The notes: a model not told the origin generated them from the letters alone. Positions 8,393 to 19,666 are shown, numbered from the stretch's first letter. The stretch is 64,000 nucleotides of DNA from Tannerellaceae bacterium (GCA_021201295.1 JAJQFE010000028.1:1-64000); one strand, 5' to 3'. A program made the numbers and translations.

Positions 8393-11300
8393 ATGAAAAA
8401 AATGAGTAACCTCAAGCAAATTAGTTTACGGGCCTTCTATCTTGTCTGTCTCCTGATAGGTAGCTGTTTAACAGGATTTGCCCAGCTTTCACTCTCCCTC
8501 AAAGATAAACCTGTACGCGAGATCATCCGGGTATTGGAGACAGAGACGGAATACTGCTTTTTCTATAACTCCTCCCTTCCCGAACTGGATGAGAAAATAT
8601 CTGTGGAGACCAGGAACGGAAGCATAGAGGATATCCTGAAACAGATCTCCCGGCAGACTTCTATTTCTTATCTGATAAGGGAAAACAATCAAATCGTTTT
8701 TACGGTTGCAGAAGACAAACCCCGGCAATCCCGGCGTATATCCGAAATCATTTCCGATGAGTCCGGAGAGCCGGTCATCGGGGCCAATGTGAGGATCAAA
8801 GGCACGAATACTGGGACTATTTCCGATATGGATGGATTGTATTCTCTGGAAGTGGAAGAGTCTGCGGTCTTACAGATCTCCTATATTGGTTATCACGCGA
8901 AAGAAGTTCCGGTCGCTGGCAAAACTGTTTTGAATGTCTCCCTGCAGGAAGATACACAAAGCCTGGATGAAGTGGTCGTGGTGGGATATGGCGTACAGAA
9001 GAGAGCCTCGGTGACAGGTTCTGTTGCTTCTATTCAGGCCAAAGACCTGACTACTGTAAAGAGTCCGAATGTAACCAATACGTTAGCCGGTAAATTACCG
9101 GGTTTACGGGCTGTGCAACGAAGCGGAGCACCCGGGGATGATAACGCTTCTGTGGATATACGTGGTTTTGGAACAGCCTTAGTGATTGTCGATGGAGTGG
9201 AAAGGGATTTTTCACAGATTGATGCGAATGATATAGAGTCCATCAGTATCCTGAAAGATGCTTCTGCGGCTGTATATGGTTTTAAAGGGGCGAATGGGGT
9301 GATCCTCGTCACGACTAAAAAAGGAGAAATAAAGAAACCTGAAATTACCTATAATGGCTATTATGGGCTACAAAGTGTGACCCGGTTCCCGAAATTATAT
9401 AATGCATACGAATATGCGATGTTATATAATGAAGCACAGATGAATATTGGTGTCATGGCTCCGTACAGCCAGGAAGAGTTGGAGAAGTTCCGCACGGGTA
9501 GTGACCCGGCGTATGCAAATACGAACTGGTGGGATGTTACGACCCGTAAGGCGGCTCCCCAGATGTATCATAACCTCAGTGTATCCGGAGGAGCCGAGAA
9601 AGTGAGGTATTATTTCTCCCTGGGCTATACCGGGCAGGAAGGTATTTGGGTGTCCAAAGATCAGGATTATAAAAAATATAATGTCCGGTCGAATATCAGT
9701 GCGGAACTCACGAGAGGATTAACGGTGGATCTGCAGATAAGCGGCCGTTTGGATACCCGCAACCAGCCCTATAACCAGGATACCTTCAAAGCGATCTATA
9801 AAGCAGTTCCTACCCTGCCGGTATATGCAAATCATACGAAACCTTATTGGCAGGATACGGGAGATAATGTGAATCCGGCGCAGATCACCCGGGCTGATGA
9901 AGTGGGGTATGACCGGAGAGACCGCCGGGAGTTTACCGGTTCGTTGATCATGAACTGGGAATTACCCTGGGTAAAAGGTTTGACGGCAAGGGCTTTATGG
10001 GCGTATGACTATAATAACCTGACGGAGAAAAAGTGGTTGAAGGAATATTATGAATACCAGTATGATCCGATCACGGATGTATATAATAAAAACACTCGCC
10101 GTTCTGTTTCGGAATTGAACCAGAAAACGGAAAATGCGTTTACCCCTACCCAGCAATATTCTCTTAATTACCAGAATACATTTGGTAAACATGACTTTAC
10201 GGGATTATTGTTATGGGAAATGCGGAATTATAAAAAAGATTGGTTTTCGGCTTACCGGCAATTTTATGTAGGTGCTATAGACCAGATGGATGCCGGGGAT
10301 AATACGAATAAGAACAATGGCGGGAATGCGGAGTCTGCAGCACATGCTGGCCTGGTAGGACGTGTAAATTATGCGTATGATAATAAATATCTGGCTGAAT
10401 TCAGTTTCCGGTATGACGGATCTTACAAATTTGCGAAAGATAGCCGTTGGGGATTCTTCCCGGCTGTTTCGCTGGGCTGGCGCATCTCGGAGGAACCTTT
10501 CTTTAAAGAAAATATCTCTTTTGTGGATAACCTGAAGATCAGAGGTTCGTATGGTAAGATTGGAGATGAAAGCAATAGTGACTTTAAAGGTTTTGAGTAC
10601 CTGACAGGTTATAAATATCCCTCCGGTTCGTATGTACTGGGTGAAGGGGTCTCCAACGGTTTGGAGGACTGTGGATTGCCTAACATGTTATTAACCTGGC
10701 ATGAATCCACGACGGCCAATATCGGTTTTGAAACCCATGTGCTGGATGGCCTGTTCGGGTTGGAGTTCGACTATTTTGAACGCCGGCGAAGTGGCCTGTT
10801 GGCGAATCGTCTGTTGACCCTTCCTACCTCTTTTGGACAGGCTTTGCCGAATGAGAACCTGAACTCTGACCGTACACGGGGTTTTGAACTGATCCTTACC
10901 CATAGGAACCGGATCGGGAATGTCTCTTATCTGATCAGTGCTAACTTTACGAATACACGCGAGTTGAACCGCTATGTAGAAAAAGCGGCACCCGGTAACA
11001 GGTATGAAAACTGGAGGGATAATGAGAATGACCGGTATAAAAATATCACCTGGTGATATGAAGCGTTGGGACAGTTTCAAAGTTTTGAAGAGATCCTGAA
11101 TGCACCTATTTAGGACGGGAACGGAAATAAATCCTTACTGCCGGGAGATATTCGTTATAAGGATGTCAATGGCGATGGGATCATTGACAGTAAAGACCAG
11201 ATCCCGATCGGGAGTAATGATATGCCTACGATGTATTATGGTTTGAATCTGTCGGTTGAGTGGAAAGGAATTGACTTTACGGCCTTCTTCCAGGGAGCCG

Positions 11301-11736
11301 GCTGGCATGTTGTCCAGGCAGGAGAAACGTTTACGGACCCTTTCATACAACAGGGGTTAGGAAATGGCGTTAAGTTCTGGCTGGATCGTTGGCACCAGGA
11401 AGATCCGGCTGATGTGAACAGTGCATGGATCCCCGGCACCATGCCGGCTGTCAGACCTACCGGTTTTAGTGCTAACAATGAAACCAGCACCTGGTCTTTA
11501 TTGAAAGCGGATTACCTGAGGTTGAAAACGGTGGAACTGGGATATACCTTACCCCGGGCGTGGGTGAACAAAGTCGGGCTGGCGCATGTCCGTTTGTATG
11601 TGAACAGTTATAACCCCCCCTTACCTTTACACGGGGAGGAATGATGAAATATATGGACCCGGAGAATTCACAAACTAACTTACATTATTATCCGCAGATG
11701 AAGTCCTATAATTTTGGAGTGAACGTAACCTTCTAA
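8393..11736 (+). pseudogene. SusC-family TonB-dependent receptor with STN domain, interrupted
   Basis: The start is the ATG at 8393, followed by a signal peptide ending near GFAQ. Domains in order: an STN domain (about residues 40-105, with KDKPVREIIRVLE), a CarboxypepD-regulatory domain, the SusC signature DEVVVVGYG near residue 192, the plug domain (IRGFGTALVIVDGVERD), and the 22-strand barrel. The STN domain marks a receptor that signals to FecR. Two in-frame stops (TGA at 11054 and TAG at 11111) and a frameshift in a run of seven C at 11614-11620 break the last 230 codons. After the shift the frame continues as LTFTRGGMMKYMDPEN and ends with FGVNVTF at the natural outer-membrane terminus. 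It would have imported a glycan with the SusD partner. Confidence 0.9.
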
Positions 11737-11755
11737 TTATTTAATACCTATTTTT

Positions 11756-13611
11756 ATGAAAACGACAACATATTTCGATAAGATAATCATCTTCCTTTTT
11801 CTTTTGTCCTGGGTAAGTTGTGACTACCTGGATAAAGATCCTTTTGATGTGGTGCTTCCGGACCAGGTCTGGGAAGATCCTAAACTGATTAATGGGATAT
11901 TGGTGAATCTGTATGATAAGATGGAACTGGAAGATTTTCAATATTGGGATAAGGAAGACTGGCAGTTGATCAATCTGACGACCCTATCAGATGAGGGCCA
12001 GGGATCTTTCCAGAAAGATCCGGTATTTGATAATGCCTATGCTACTTATACCTATGAGGATGAACTCTTCGGGAAGTTTAAGGACTCTTATAAGAGCATA
12101 CGGAATTGTAATGATTTCCTGGCACAGTTGGAAACTTCTTTTTTGTCTGATGCTGAAAAGAAAGAGCTGAATGCGAAGGTTCGTTTTATACGGGCCTGGC
12201 ATTATTTTACCTTAGTCAAAAGGTATGGGGGTGTGCCGCTGATTACGGCTTCCCAGGTGTATGAAGGACCTGACAGGCTGGAAGAATTACAGATTCCCCG
12301 CTCCACAGAAGATGAGATCTATTCTTTTATTATAGATGAATGCCGGCAGATCGCGGAGTCTCTCCCGCTGCAACGGGATGCATCGGGGAAATACCGTGTC
12401 AATAAAGGTACGGCACTGGCTTTATGTTCACGGGCCGCTTTATATGCCGGTTCGATTGCTACATACGGAACGGTGAAACTGAATGGCATCGTGGGGATTA
12501 CTCCGGATAGAGCTCCTTATTTCTATCAGGTGGCTTATGAATCTTCGGAAGCTGTGATCAATCTGGGTATTTTCAATTGTATAATAAAAAACCGGAGGAT
12601 AAAGCACAAAACTATTGTGAGATCTTTATGAACGGAAACGGAGATAATGGGGAATATATTTTCCAGAAACAGTATAGTGTGGCTGGGGGTAAAGGACATG
12701 ATTTTGATAAAAGAAATGCCCCCTTCTCTTTTCGTGAAGGTGGCTGGGGATGTGGAGTAGCTCCTACGATGGAGATGGTGGAAGAGTATGAATACATCGA
12801 TGGCTCTCCCGGTACTTTACGTCTTACGGATGAAAATGGACAGCCACGCCGTTTTGATGATCCGGTGGAACTGTTTGCCGGTAAGAACCCCCGCTTATTC
12901 GCTTCGGTTTATCTGCTCGGGTCCGCCTGTAAAGGTTCTTTTGTAGAGTGGAGAAGAGGACTGATTACTTCGGACGGAGCGTATGTCCAGGCCACTAAAC
13001 AACCGAATGTGGCGGATGTATATACAGATTCCGTGACAGGTCTTTCTTATAATGTCTCCGGAAAGGATGGAGGAGCAGATGTGGGTGACCCTTCTAAGAC
13101 CGGTTTTTATCAGAAGAAATTCTTTGATGAAACCCTTGCCAATATGGATATGGGCAAATCAGAAACTCCCCGGCCGGTTTTCAGATTGGCAGAAATGTAT
13201 CTTAACCTGGCGGAAGTGGCGGTTGAACTCGGCGGAAGAGAACAGCGTGCTTTGGCGGCGATCAATGAAATCCGGCAAAGAGCGGGTGTTGCTCCTTTAA
13301 CGGCTGTGGATATAGAGAAGGTAAGACACGAACGAAAAGTGGAACTGGCATTTGAAGGACACTGCTTCTGGGATATGAGACGCTGGAGAATTGCCCATCT
13401 GGATGCATCACAGGGCGGACTGAATAATTTCAGAGAGTCTGCTTTATATCCCTGGCTGGATATACGGGATCATAAGTATGTTTTTGAAAAAGGAACCGAA
13501 CCCCCTAAATAGATACGCCTGTTTCTGGAAAAGAACTACTATACGAAGATTAGTAATGAGGATATGAACTCAAATCCTAAGTTAATACAGAATCCGGATT
13601 ATACAAACTAA
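11756..13611 (+). pseudogene. SusD-family glycan-binding lipoprotein, interrupted
   Basis: The protein starts with a lipoprotein signal (LSWVSC, Cys near residue 22) and has the SusD pattern: YLDKDPFDVV at the N-terminus, helical TPR-like core with AWHYFTLVKRYGGVPLIT, and the C-terminal LAEMYLNLAEVAVELG and RHERKVELAFEGHCFWDMRRW. It would bind glycan on the cell surface above SusC. One base is lost near 12577 (the text should read NLYNKKPEDKAQNYCEIF), and a TAG at 13510 interrupts the C-terminus before IRLFLEKNYYTKI. The natural stop is at 13609. Spacing to susC is 19 bases. Confidence 0.9.
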
Positions 13612-13625
13612 TTTTAATATCTAAG

Positions 13626-14318
13626 ATGATGAAACAACTGGCTATTATATCTATTTTATCTCTTTTTTGTACAGCCTGTGTCAATGAACTTGACAATTAT
13701 GATGCTCCTAACGGTGGAGTTTACGGTAAGATTGTAGATGCCGGAACAGGAGACGTGGTTCCTTTATCCGTAGAAGGTTCAGCAGGGGTCCTTGTCCGGC
13801 TGACAGAGGAGAATACAAATGCTACCAAAACAGTAGACTTTTATGCAAAGTCTGATGGCTCCTTTGAGAATACCCGTGTGTTTAATGGTGATTATACGCT
13901 GAGTCTGGAAGGGTCATTTGTTACCCATCCGGAGGTGCGTGTACAGATTAAAGGACAAACGAATATAGATGTACAGGTAACTCCGTATGCACGGATCGGG
14001 GCGACCGCTTCTATAAATAACCGGGTGGTGACCATTCAATATAAAGTGACCCAATCGAATCCATCTTTTACCACTACGCATGTCTACGAATACTGGAATT
14101 TTGCGCCGGGAGTAGATGATGGAGGTGCTAACCAGGCAGGAAAAGTAGAAAGTGATCACCTGGAGGGCTCTTTTACATTTCATCTGGATGAGGAAGATGT
14201 TTTTAAGGATAATCTCTATAAGATTCGTTCCAATGAAAATAAAGTGTATTTTCGTGTAGGCGCTGTAACGGAAGGACAGATTAACTATTCTCCTACGCTG
14301 ACCGTGACCCTTCCATAA
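13626..14318 (+). CDS. DUF3823-type surface lipoprotein
   Basis: A 230-residue lipoprotein (signal ending LSLFCTAC) that follows SusD by 14 bases. The segment LDNYDAPNGGVYGKIVDAGTG is characteristic of the DUF3823 family, which is common as the third gene of SusC/SusD operons and is thought to bind the glycan outside the cell, like SusE/F. The rest is beta-rich, in two Ig-like parts. A second ATG one codon later (13629) is an equally possible start. No interruption is seen. Confidence 0.8.
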   Translation: MMKQLAIISILSLFCTACVNELDNYDAPNGGVYGKIVDAGTGDVVPLSVEGSAGVLVRLTEENTNATKTVDFYAKSDGSFENTRVFNGDYTLSLEGSFVTHPEVRVQIKGQTNIDVQVTPYARIGATASINNRVVTIQYKVTQSNPSFTTTHVYEYWNFAPGVDDGGANQAGKVESDHLEGSFTFHLDEEDVFKDNLYKIRSNENKVYFRVGAVTEGQINYSPTLTVTLP

Positions 14319-14358
14319 TCCGTGAACTTAATAAAGGAAATATAAATCGATAAAAATT

Positions 14359-15537
14359 ATGTATATGAAAAAACATTGGATGTTGTATGTGAGCATGCTG
14401 GGATTGCTGGTAAGTGCAAATCTGTATGCCAACTCTCCTGATAAGGCAGAGCGTAAAGAAGTAAATGTGTTACCGGATTGGGCATTCGGTGGTTTTGTCC
14501 GTCCGTCCGGAGCGAATCCTATCCTTACCCCTAATCCGGAAAAAACCTTTTATTGTCCGATGCGCAAAACACAGGTTAAGTGGGAGGAAAGTGATATTTT
14601 TAATCCTGCGGCTGTAGTAAAGGATGGAAAGATTTGTGTGTTATACCGGGCAGAAGATAATTCGGCGGTAGGGATCGGTTCCCGGACTTCACGCATAGGG
14701 TTAGCGAAAAGTACAGACGGTATTATGATGACTTTGCGTACGGATCCTGTGATGTATCCGGATGAAGATCAGGCAAAAGAATATGAGTGGGAAGGTGGAT
14801 GTGAAGATCCACGTGTGGCAGTTACCGAAGATGGTTTGTATGTTATGATGTACACTACCTGGAACCGCAAGGCTGCCCGTCTGGCAGTTGCCACTTCGCG
14901 TGACCTGGTTACCTGGGAAAAACATGGGCCGGTATTTAAGGATGCTTATAACGGCCGCTTTAAGGATATGGATTGTAAAGCTGGTTCGGTTGTTACGAAG
15001 ATGAAAGATGGAAAACAGGTCATTGCTAAGATCAATGGAACCTATTTTATGTATTGGGGTGAACATAAAGTCCATGCTGCTACTTCGGATGATTTAATCC
15101 ATTGGACGCCGGTGCTGGACAGTAATCGTGAGCTGAAGGTGTTAATCTCACCCCGGGAAGGCTATTTTGATAGTGCTTTGACAGAGTGTGGTCCGCCGGC
15201 AGTAATGACAGACCAGGAAATCCTCTTACTGTATAACGGAAAGAACAGGACAGATCATAAACGGGATACACGATTTAATGCAGGCACCTATAGTGCAGGC
15301 CAGGTGCTATTTGCTTTGGAAGATCCTTATCAGGTGGTGAACAGATTGGATGTCCCTTTTTTCCGTCCGATGGATGATTTTGAGAAGAGTGGACAGTATG
15401 TAGATGGGACTGTTTTTATTGAAGGGCTGGTATTTTATAAAAACAAATGGTTTTTGTATTATGGCTGCGCAGACTTACAGGTAGGAGTGGCTGTTTATGA
15501 TCCGGCTAACCGGGCCCCCGGAGATCCAATCCAATAA
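14359..15537 (+). CDS. GH130 glycoside hydrolase or phosphorylase
   Basis: The protein has a signal peptide (ending near LYANS) and a five-bladed propeller of the GH130 family. Visible motifs are SDIFNPAAVVKDG, VLYRAED, GCEDPRVAV with the likely catalytic Asp, YFMYWGEH, and TECGPPAVMTDQEILLLYNG. GH130 enzymes act on beta-mannosides, either as cytoplasmic phosphorylases or as exported hydrolases for beta-1,2-mannosides. The signal peptide favours a periplasmic or surface hydrolase, which I infer rather than see. It is the last gene of the SusC/SusD operon and gives the best clue to the substrate, a mannose-containing glycan. ATG 14365 is the likely start if the leading MY codons are not used. 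Confidence 0.85.
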   Translation: MYMKKHWMLYVSMLGLLVSANLYANSPDKAERKEVNVLPDWAFGGFVRPSGANPILTPNPEKTFYCPMRKTQVKWEESDIFNPAAVVKDGKICVLYRAEDNSAVGIGSRTSRIGLAKSTDGIMMTLRTDPVMYPDEDQAKEYEWEGGCEDPRVAVTEDGLYVMMYTTWNRKAARLAVATSRDLVTWEKHGPVFKDAYNGRFKDMDCKAGSVVTKMKDGKQVIAKINGTYFMYWGEHKVHAATSDDLIHWTPVLDSNRELKVLISPREGYFDSALTECGPPAVMTDQEILLLYNGKNRTDHKRDTRFNAGTYSAGQVLFALEDPYQVVNRLDVPFFRPMDDFEKSGQYVDGTVFIEGLVFYKNKWFLYYGCADLQVGVAVYDPANRAPGDPIQ

Positions 15538-15564
15538 TCCGGGTAAATTTATTTTATAATAAAG

Positions 15565-15598
15565 AGGGGATGTCCTATGGTGTTGGACATCCCCTTTT
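15565..15598 (+). terminator. Intrinsic terminator after GH130
   Basis: AGGGGATGTCC at 15565-15575 pairs perfectly with GGACATCCCCT at 15585-15595 and is followed by TTTT. It lies between convergent genes and ends the PUL transcript. Confidence 0.85.
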
Positions 15599-15627
15599 GA
15601 TTTATTAATCATACGAATGCAAGCTGA

Positions 15628-17108
15628 TTATCTTGGCATATCTACCAGATTCCATCCTTCACGGTAATTATGTTTGATCAGTTCTTCTGCAAATTTCTTT
15701 GCATTGATCGGATCTGTCCATGTTTTGTTGAATGTCGGGTGGCCGTCTTTGATCGTGAAACCGTCACGGATAACGATTTTCAGTTCTTCGTTGTCGCCGA
15801 TGTTGGTAAAGCGCATATTCTGCCCATCCCACAACAGTTCTTTATTCAGAGCCTGTAAGCGAACAGCCAATACACCCATCACCACCATTTCATTGAACGA
15901 ACCTGCTTCTGAGAAGTCTGATTTCGTTTTTACACGGTTGTTAGGACTTTCTTTACAGGCACGGATCCAGTCTTGTCCGTGGCCGTTGCGGTTCATATTA
16001 TCAACACGACGCTCTGTTTTAGGTGCAGTCAACGGACGGCCGGATACTAACCATGGATTTACTCCATAGCAACCACAGATCAGGGTATCTTTCGTTCCGT
16101 GGAAGATCACAGCACCTCCTTGTTCGTCCATATCACGTCCCATTGGGAAACCTTTTGGAAGGTCCAGTCTCAGACCACCGTCGTACCAGTGTACTTCTAC
16201 TTCCGGCATAGCCACTTTAGGCATATTATCACGGGCCGGGAAGATCAGTTTCACATGCTGAGCCTGAGGTGCATAATCTCTTAGCAACAGCGTAGAAGAG
16301 CCCTGTGCACTGGTGGGATAACCTAATTTCAGACCTTTGAATACAGGATGAAGGATATAACAGGCCATATCACCTAAGGCACCTGTACCATAGGCCCACC
16401 AACCACGCCAGTTCCATGGATGATAGATGTTGTTGAAGGGTTTCAATTCTGCCGGACCGGTAAACAGATCCCAGTTCAAAGTTGAAGGAATTTTATCCGC
16501 TTTCTCAGGAGTCATCAACCCCTGTGGCCAGATCGGACGGTTGGTGAAGGCTTCCACTTTAGTTACTTCCCCTATATCCCCGTTCCAGATTGCTTCACAG
16601 ATCAGGTTTACACCTTCTCCGGAAGATCCTTGGTTACCCATCTGGGTAGCTACCTGGTATTTAGCAGCTAACTTCGTCAACAGGCGGGATTCATAGACGG
16701 AGTGAGTCAACGGTTTTTCGCAATAGACGTGTTTACCCATTGTCAACGCATCAGCAGCAATGATGGCGTGTGTATGGTCAGCCGTTGCTACCATGACCGC
16801 ATCAATGGAACTGCCTAATTCATCATACATCTTACGGTAATCCCAGTACTTTTTAGCTTGTGGATACTTATCGAAAGTCGGTTTCGCATATTTCCAGTCC
16901 ACGTCACAAAGAGCAACAAAATTTCTGTTTCCAACGTACGTAATACACCGGAACCTCTACCACCGATACCGATACCTGCGATATTCAGTTTGTCGGTAGG
17001 AGTAGTGTGCCCATGGCTTTTACCAAGCACTGTATTAGGAACGATTGTTAATGCTGCGGCGGCAGCAGATCCTGTCCGGATGAAAGATCTTCTTGTAATG
17101 TTTTTCAT
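15628..17108 (-). pseudogene. Gfo/Idh/MocA oxidoreductase with Tat signal, frameshifted
   Basis: The N-terminus has a twin-arginine signal (TRRSFIRTGSAAAAALT), so the folded enzyme would go to the periplasm. The NAD-binding Rossmann motif GIGIGGRGSGVL follows, and later the family signature VYCEKPLTHS with the catalytic Lys in EKP. One base is missing from a short A run (T run on the plus strand) near 16922, where GAA AAT TTT GTT would be expected. The protein therefore reads off frame after RTLETE, while the correct frame resumes at DWKYAKPTF. Apart from this the 493-residue protein is complete. Such enzymes oxidise or epimerise sugar hydroxyls; the substrate here is unknown. Confidence 0.85.
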
Positions 17109-17149
17109 TTTTATAAGAGTTTAGAAATAAGTTAGTAATTAAAATTAGT

Positions 17150-17214
17150 CGTTAAAGTAGTCAAAGTAGTTAAGTAGCCAGCATAAAAAACTTCTCCTTA
17201 ACTCCTTGACTCCT
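17150..17214. repeat. Imperfect hairpin made of AGTCAA/AGTTAA units
   Basis: Units AGTAGTCAA and AGTAGTTAA on the left are answered in reverse by CTTAACTCC and TTGACTCC on the right. The hairpin sits just before the Gfo/Idh pseudogene and just after the GH43 gene start region, in a 114-base gap on the same strand. It has the same design as the structures at 1415-1520 and 1612-1663, with short tandem units forming a palindrome. Confidence 0.5.
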
Positions 17215-17222
17215 CAGAAATG

Positions 17223-18209
17223 TTATTTAATCGGTCTTGCAGCTACCCCTTCAAAGGTCATTTTTACCGGGTTGATGTAGCCGTTTTCATCGAATGTCAT
17301 TTTGTCGATGCAGGTCACCTGGTGATCACGGGCAGTGACGCCTGCCAAACGGCGGTGGTACACGATATAGTAGTCATCGCTGTTAGGAACATGCATGACA
17401 GAGTGGTGTCCGGCACTGGTCGCTACTTCCGGATCTTCCTGCAGGATCTTTCCGATACGGTTAAACGGACCGAAAGGTGAATCTGCAATAGCATACGCCA
17501 CGCAGTAGTCAGGACGGCCCCAGCCCCCTTCACTCCACATGAAATAGTATTTTCCATCCTTCTTAAACATGAAAGGACCTTCTACATAGTTCTCAGGAGT
17601 TACTTCTTTGTAGATCTCTCCATCTTCGAAAGGAACCAATCCGGTGAAATCGTCATTTAATTTCACGATGTTACAGTGTCTCCAGCCACCATAATACATG
17701 TAATAGGTGTCGTCATCATCCCGGAAGACAAACTGGTCGATTGGTTGTGCGCCATTGATGATCTCGTTGATCAGCGGTTTACCCAGCAGGTCTTTGTACG
17801 GTCCTTCCAGACGGTCACTGACAGCTACACCGATCCCTCCGACTTCTCCTTCATGCACATCATTGGCTCCGAACAGGAAGTAATATTTATCCCCTTTACG
17901 AATTACTGAAGGTGCCCACATGGCGATCTTCGCCCATTTAACTTCAGCCGTGTCTAAGATACTGGAGTGTTTGGTCCAGTTCACTAAGTCTTTGGAAGAA
18001 AAACAATCAAAGAAGGTTTGTTTTTCATACACATCACTACAGGTCGGATAGATCCAGTAAGTATCATCATAGATAATACCTTCAGGATCTGCATACCATC
18101 CTTCAAATACAGGGTTACCACTCATTAAGACCTCTTCCTCTGCCTGCTGTTTTTGCCCACAGGCCACCAGTAGAAGCGAACTTAAGGCTACAAGGGAAAT
18201 TTTTCTCAT
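17223..18209 (-). CDS. GH43-family glycoside hydrolase lipoprotein
   Basis: A 328-residue lipoprotein (LLLVACGQ, Cys17) with the five-bladed GH43 propeller. The three acidic residues expected in this clan are visible: Asp41 in WYADPEG (base), Asp near 157 in QPIDQFVF, and Glu near 209 in YVEGPFMF (acid). GH43 enzymes usually cleave beta-xylosides or alpha-arabinofuranosides; the subfamily cannot be told by eye. The stop is 114 bases from the Gfo/Idh pseudogene on the same strand, so the two were probably co-transcribed. The gene is intact. Confidence 0.75.
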   Translation of the reverse strand: MRKISLVALSSLLLVACGQKQQAEEEVLMSGNPVFEGWYADPEGIIYDDTYWIYPTCSDVYEKQTFFDCFSSKDLVNWTKHSSILDTAEVKWAKIAMWAPSVIRKGDKYYFLFGANDVHEGEVGGIGVAVSDRLEGPYKDLLGKPLINEIINGAQPIDQFVFRDDDDTYYMYYGGWRHCNIVKLNDDFTGLVPFEDGEIYKEVTPENYVEGPFMFKKDGKYYFMWSEGGWGRPDYCVAYAIADSPFGPFNRIGKILQEDPEVATSAGHHSVMHVPNSDDYYIVYHRRLAGVTARDHQVTCIDKMTFDENGYINPVKMTFEGVAARPIK

Positions 18210-18252
18210 AATTTACGTGTTAAATAAAAATTAAAATGTTAGGATAAAATAG

Positions 18253-19455
18253 TTAGTTCATTTTTGTTTTTGCCAGCCCTCCTTCGGATGTTTCTTTATA
18301 GAGACTGGGCAGATCATTTCCTGTCTGGCGCATGACCTCAACCACCTGATCGAAGCTGACTCTGTGTTTTCCGTCGGAAAAGTTGGAGAACGTATTGGCA
18401 TCCAATGCCCGTGCAGCAGCAAACGCATTCCGTTCAATGCAGGGAATCTGTATCAGTCCGCAAACCGGGTCACAGGTAAGCCCTAAGTGATGTTCCAGCC
18501 CCATTTCTGCGGCATATTCGATCTGCGCCGCTGTTCCCCCGAATAACTGGCTGGCCGCTGCCGCTGCCATGGCACAGGCTACACCCACTTCCCCCTGGCA
18601 TCCGACTTCCGCACCGGAAACAGAGGCGTTTGTCCGTACCACATTGCCAAATAATCCGGCCGTAGCCAGTGCCCGTAGAATACGAAGATCAGTAAAATCC
18701 CGGGTATCTTTCAGGTGATATAAAACGGCAGGTAAAACCCCACAGGAACCACAGGTCGGTGCTGTTACGATCTGTCCGCCACAGGCATTCTCTTCGGAAA
18801 CAGCCAGCGCAAAAGCATATACCATACCCCGGCTACGGATGTTATTTCCATAGCCTTTGGCCCGGATAAAATAGTCAGCCGCTTTTCTGCGTAACCCCAA
18901 TCCTCCCGGTATGATTCCTTCTGCTTCCAGACCATTATGGATCGCCTGTTGCATAATATTCCATACCTCCTGCAGGAAATCCCATATTTCCGGCCCTTCG
19001 CACTGTTCGACATATTCCCAGTAGGAAAGCCCTGTTTTCTCACAATGTTCCTGAATCTCCCGGATAGTACTCATCCCATAGATCTCTGACGTTTTCAGTT
19101 CATTGAAATCTTCGTTGGCCAGTGTACCTCCGCCAATACTGTAGACCGTCCAGGCTTCCAGTAACAGATCCTGTGCATCAAAAGATTCGAAAAGCATGCC
19201 ATTGGGATGAAAAGGCAGGACAATTTTAGGTTCCCAGATGATCCGGGTAGGAGCTACCGGGGTTAATATTTCCAGTATAGCAGAATCGGTCATGTGTCCT
19301 TTGCTGGTAGCAGCCAGGCTTCCATATAAGGTAACCTGAAAACGTGTAGCCCTGCTGTTCCGTTCCAGAAAGATCTTAGCTGCCCGCATGGGACCCATCG
19401 TATGGCTGCTCGAAGGTCCGTAGCCGATCCTGTATATCTGTTTGATAGACTCCAT
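18253..19455 (-). CDS. sdaA: L-serine ammonia-lyase (iron-sulfur serine dehydratase)
   Basis: The enzyme converts L-serine to pyruvate and ammonia in the cytoplasm. The 400-residue single chain has the N-terminal beta domain with GPSSSHTMGP and the catalytic alpha domain with APTCGSCGVLP and CDPVCGLIQIPC, whose Cys residues hold the 4Fe-4S cluster that acts as Lewis acid. Length fits the fused type found in anaerobes. The gene stands alone with a short gap to the GH43 gene. It is intact, with a start ATG at 19455. Confidence 0.93.
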   Translation of the reverse strand: MESIKQIYRIGYGPSSSHTMGPMRAAKIFLERNSRATRFQVTLYGSLAATSKGHMTDSAILEILTPVAPTRIIWEPKIVLPFHPNGMLFESFDAQDLLLEAWTVYSIGGGTLANEDFNELKTSEIYGMSTIREIQEHCEKTGLSYWEYVEQCEGPEIWDFLQEVWNIMQQAIHNGLEAEGIIPGGLGLRRKAADYFIRAKGYGNNIRSRGMVYAFALAVSEENACGGQIVTAPTCGSCGVLPAVLYHLKDTRDFTDLRILRALATAGLFGNVVRTNASVSGAEVGCQGEVGVACAMAAAAASQLFGGTAAQIEYAAEMGLEHHLGLTCDPVCGLIQIPCIERNAFAAARALDANTFSNFSDGKHRVSFDQVVEVMRQTGNDLPSLYKETSEGGLAKTKMN

Positions 19456-19630
19456 CTTATTTGGTTTTTGTCTGTTAGATAAAAGCGTTTGGAAATAATA
19501 AACCAGACAAATTTATACAAATAAAGCGAAAGGCATAGTCGATTGGTTATAAAATGATCAAATTTTCTCTGATCGTTTTTTTCCGCAGACTGCCAGGCTG
19601 GTAGATTAGGCAGGTGATTCTCTGATAACG

Positions 19631-19666
19631 AAAAAGCTGTACCAGGTATGCCTGGTACAGCTTTTT
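19631..19666. terminator. Strong bidirectional hairpin
   Basis: A perfect 16-bp stem, AAAAAGCTGTACCAGG with CCTGGTACAGCTTTTT, and a four-base loop. It has A and T tracts on either side, so it could work in both directions. It lies after the permease gene, which is read leftwards, and before sdaA. The rest of 19456-19818 shows no gene. Confidence 0.85.
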
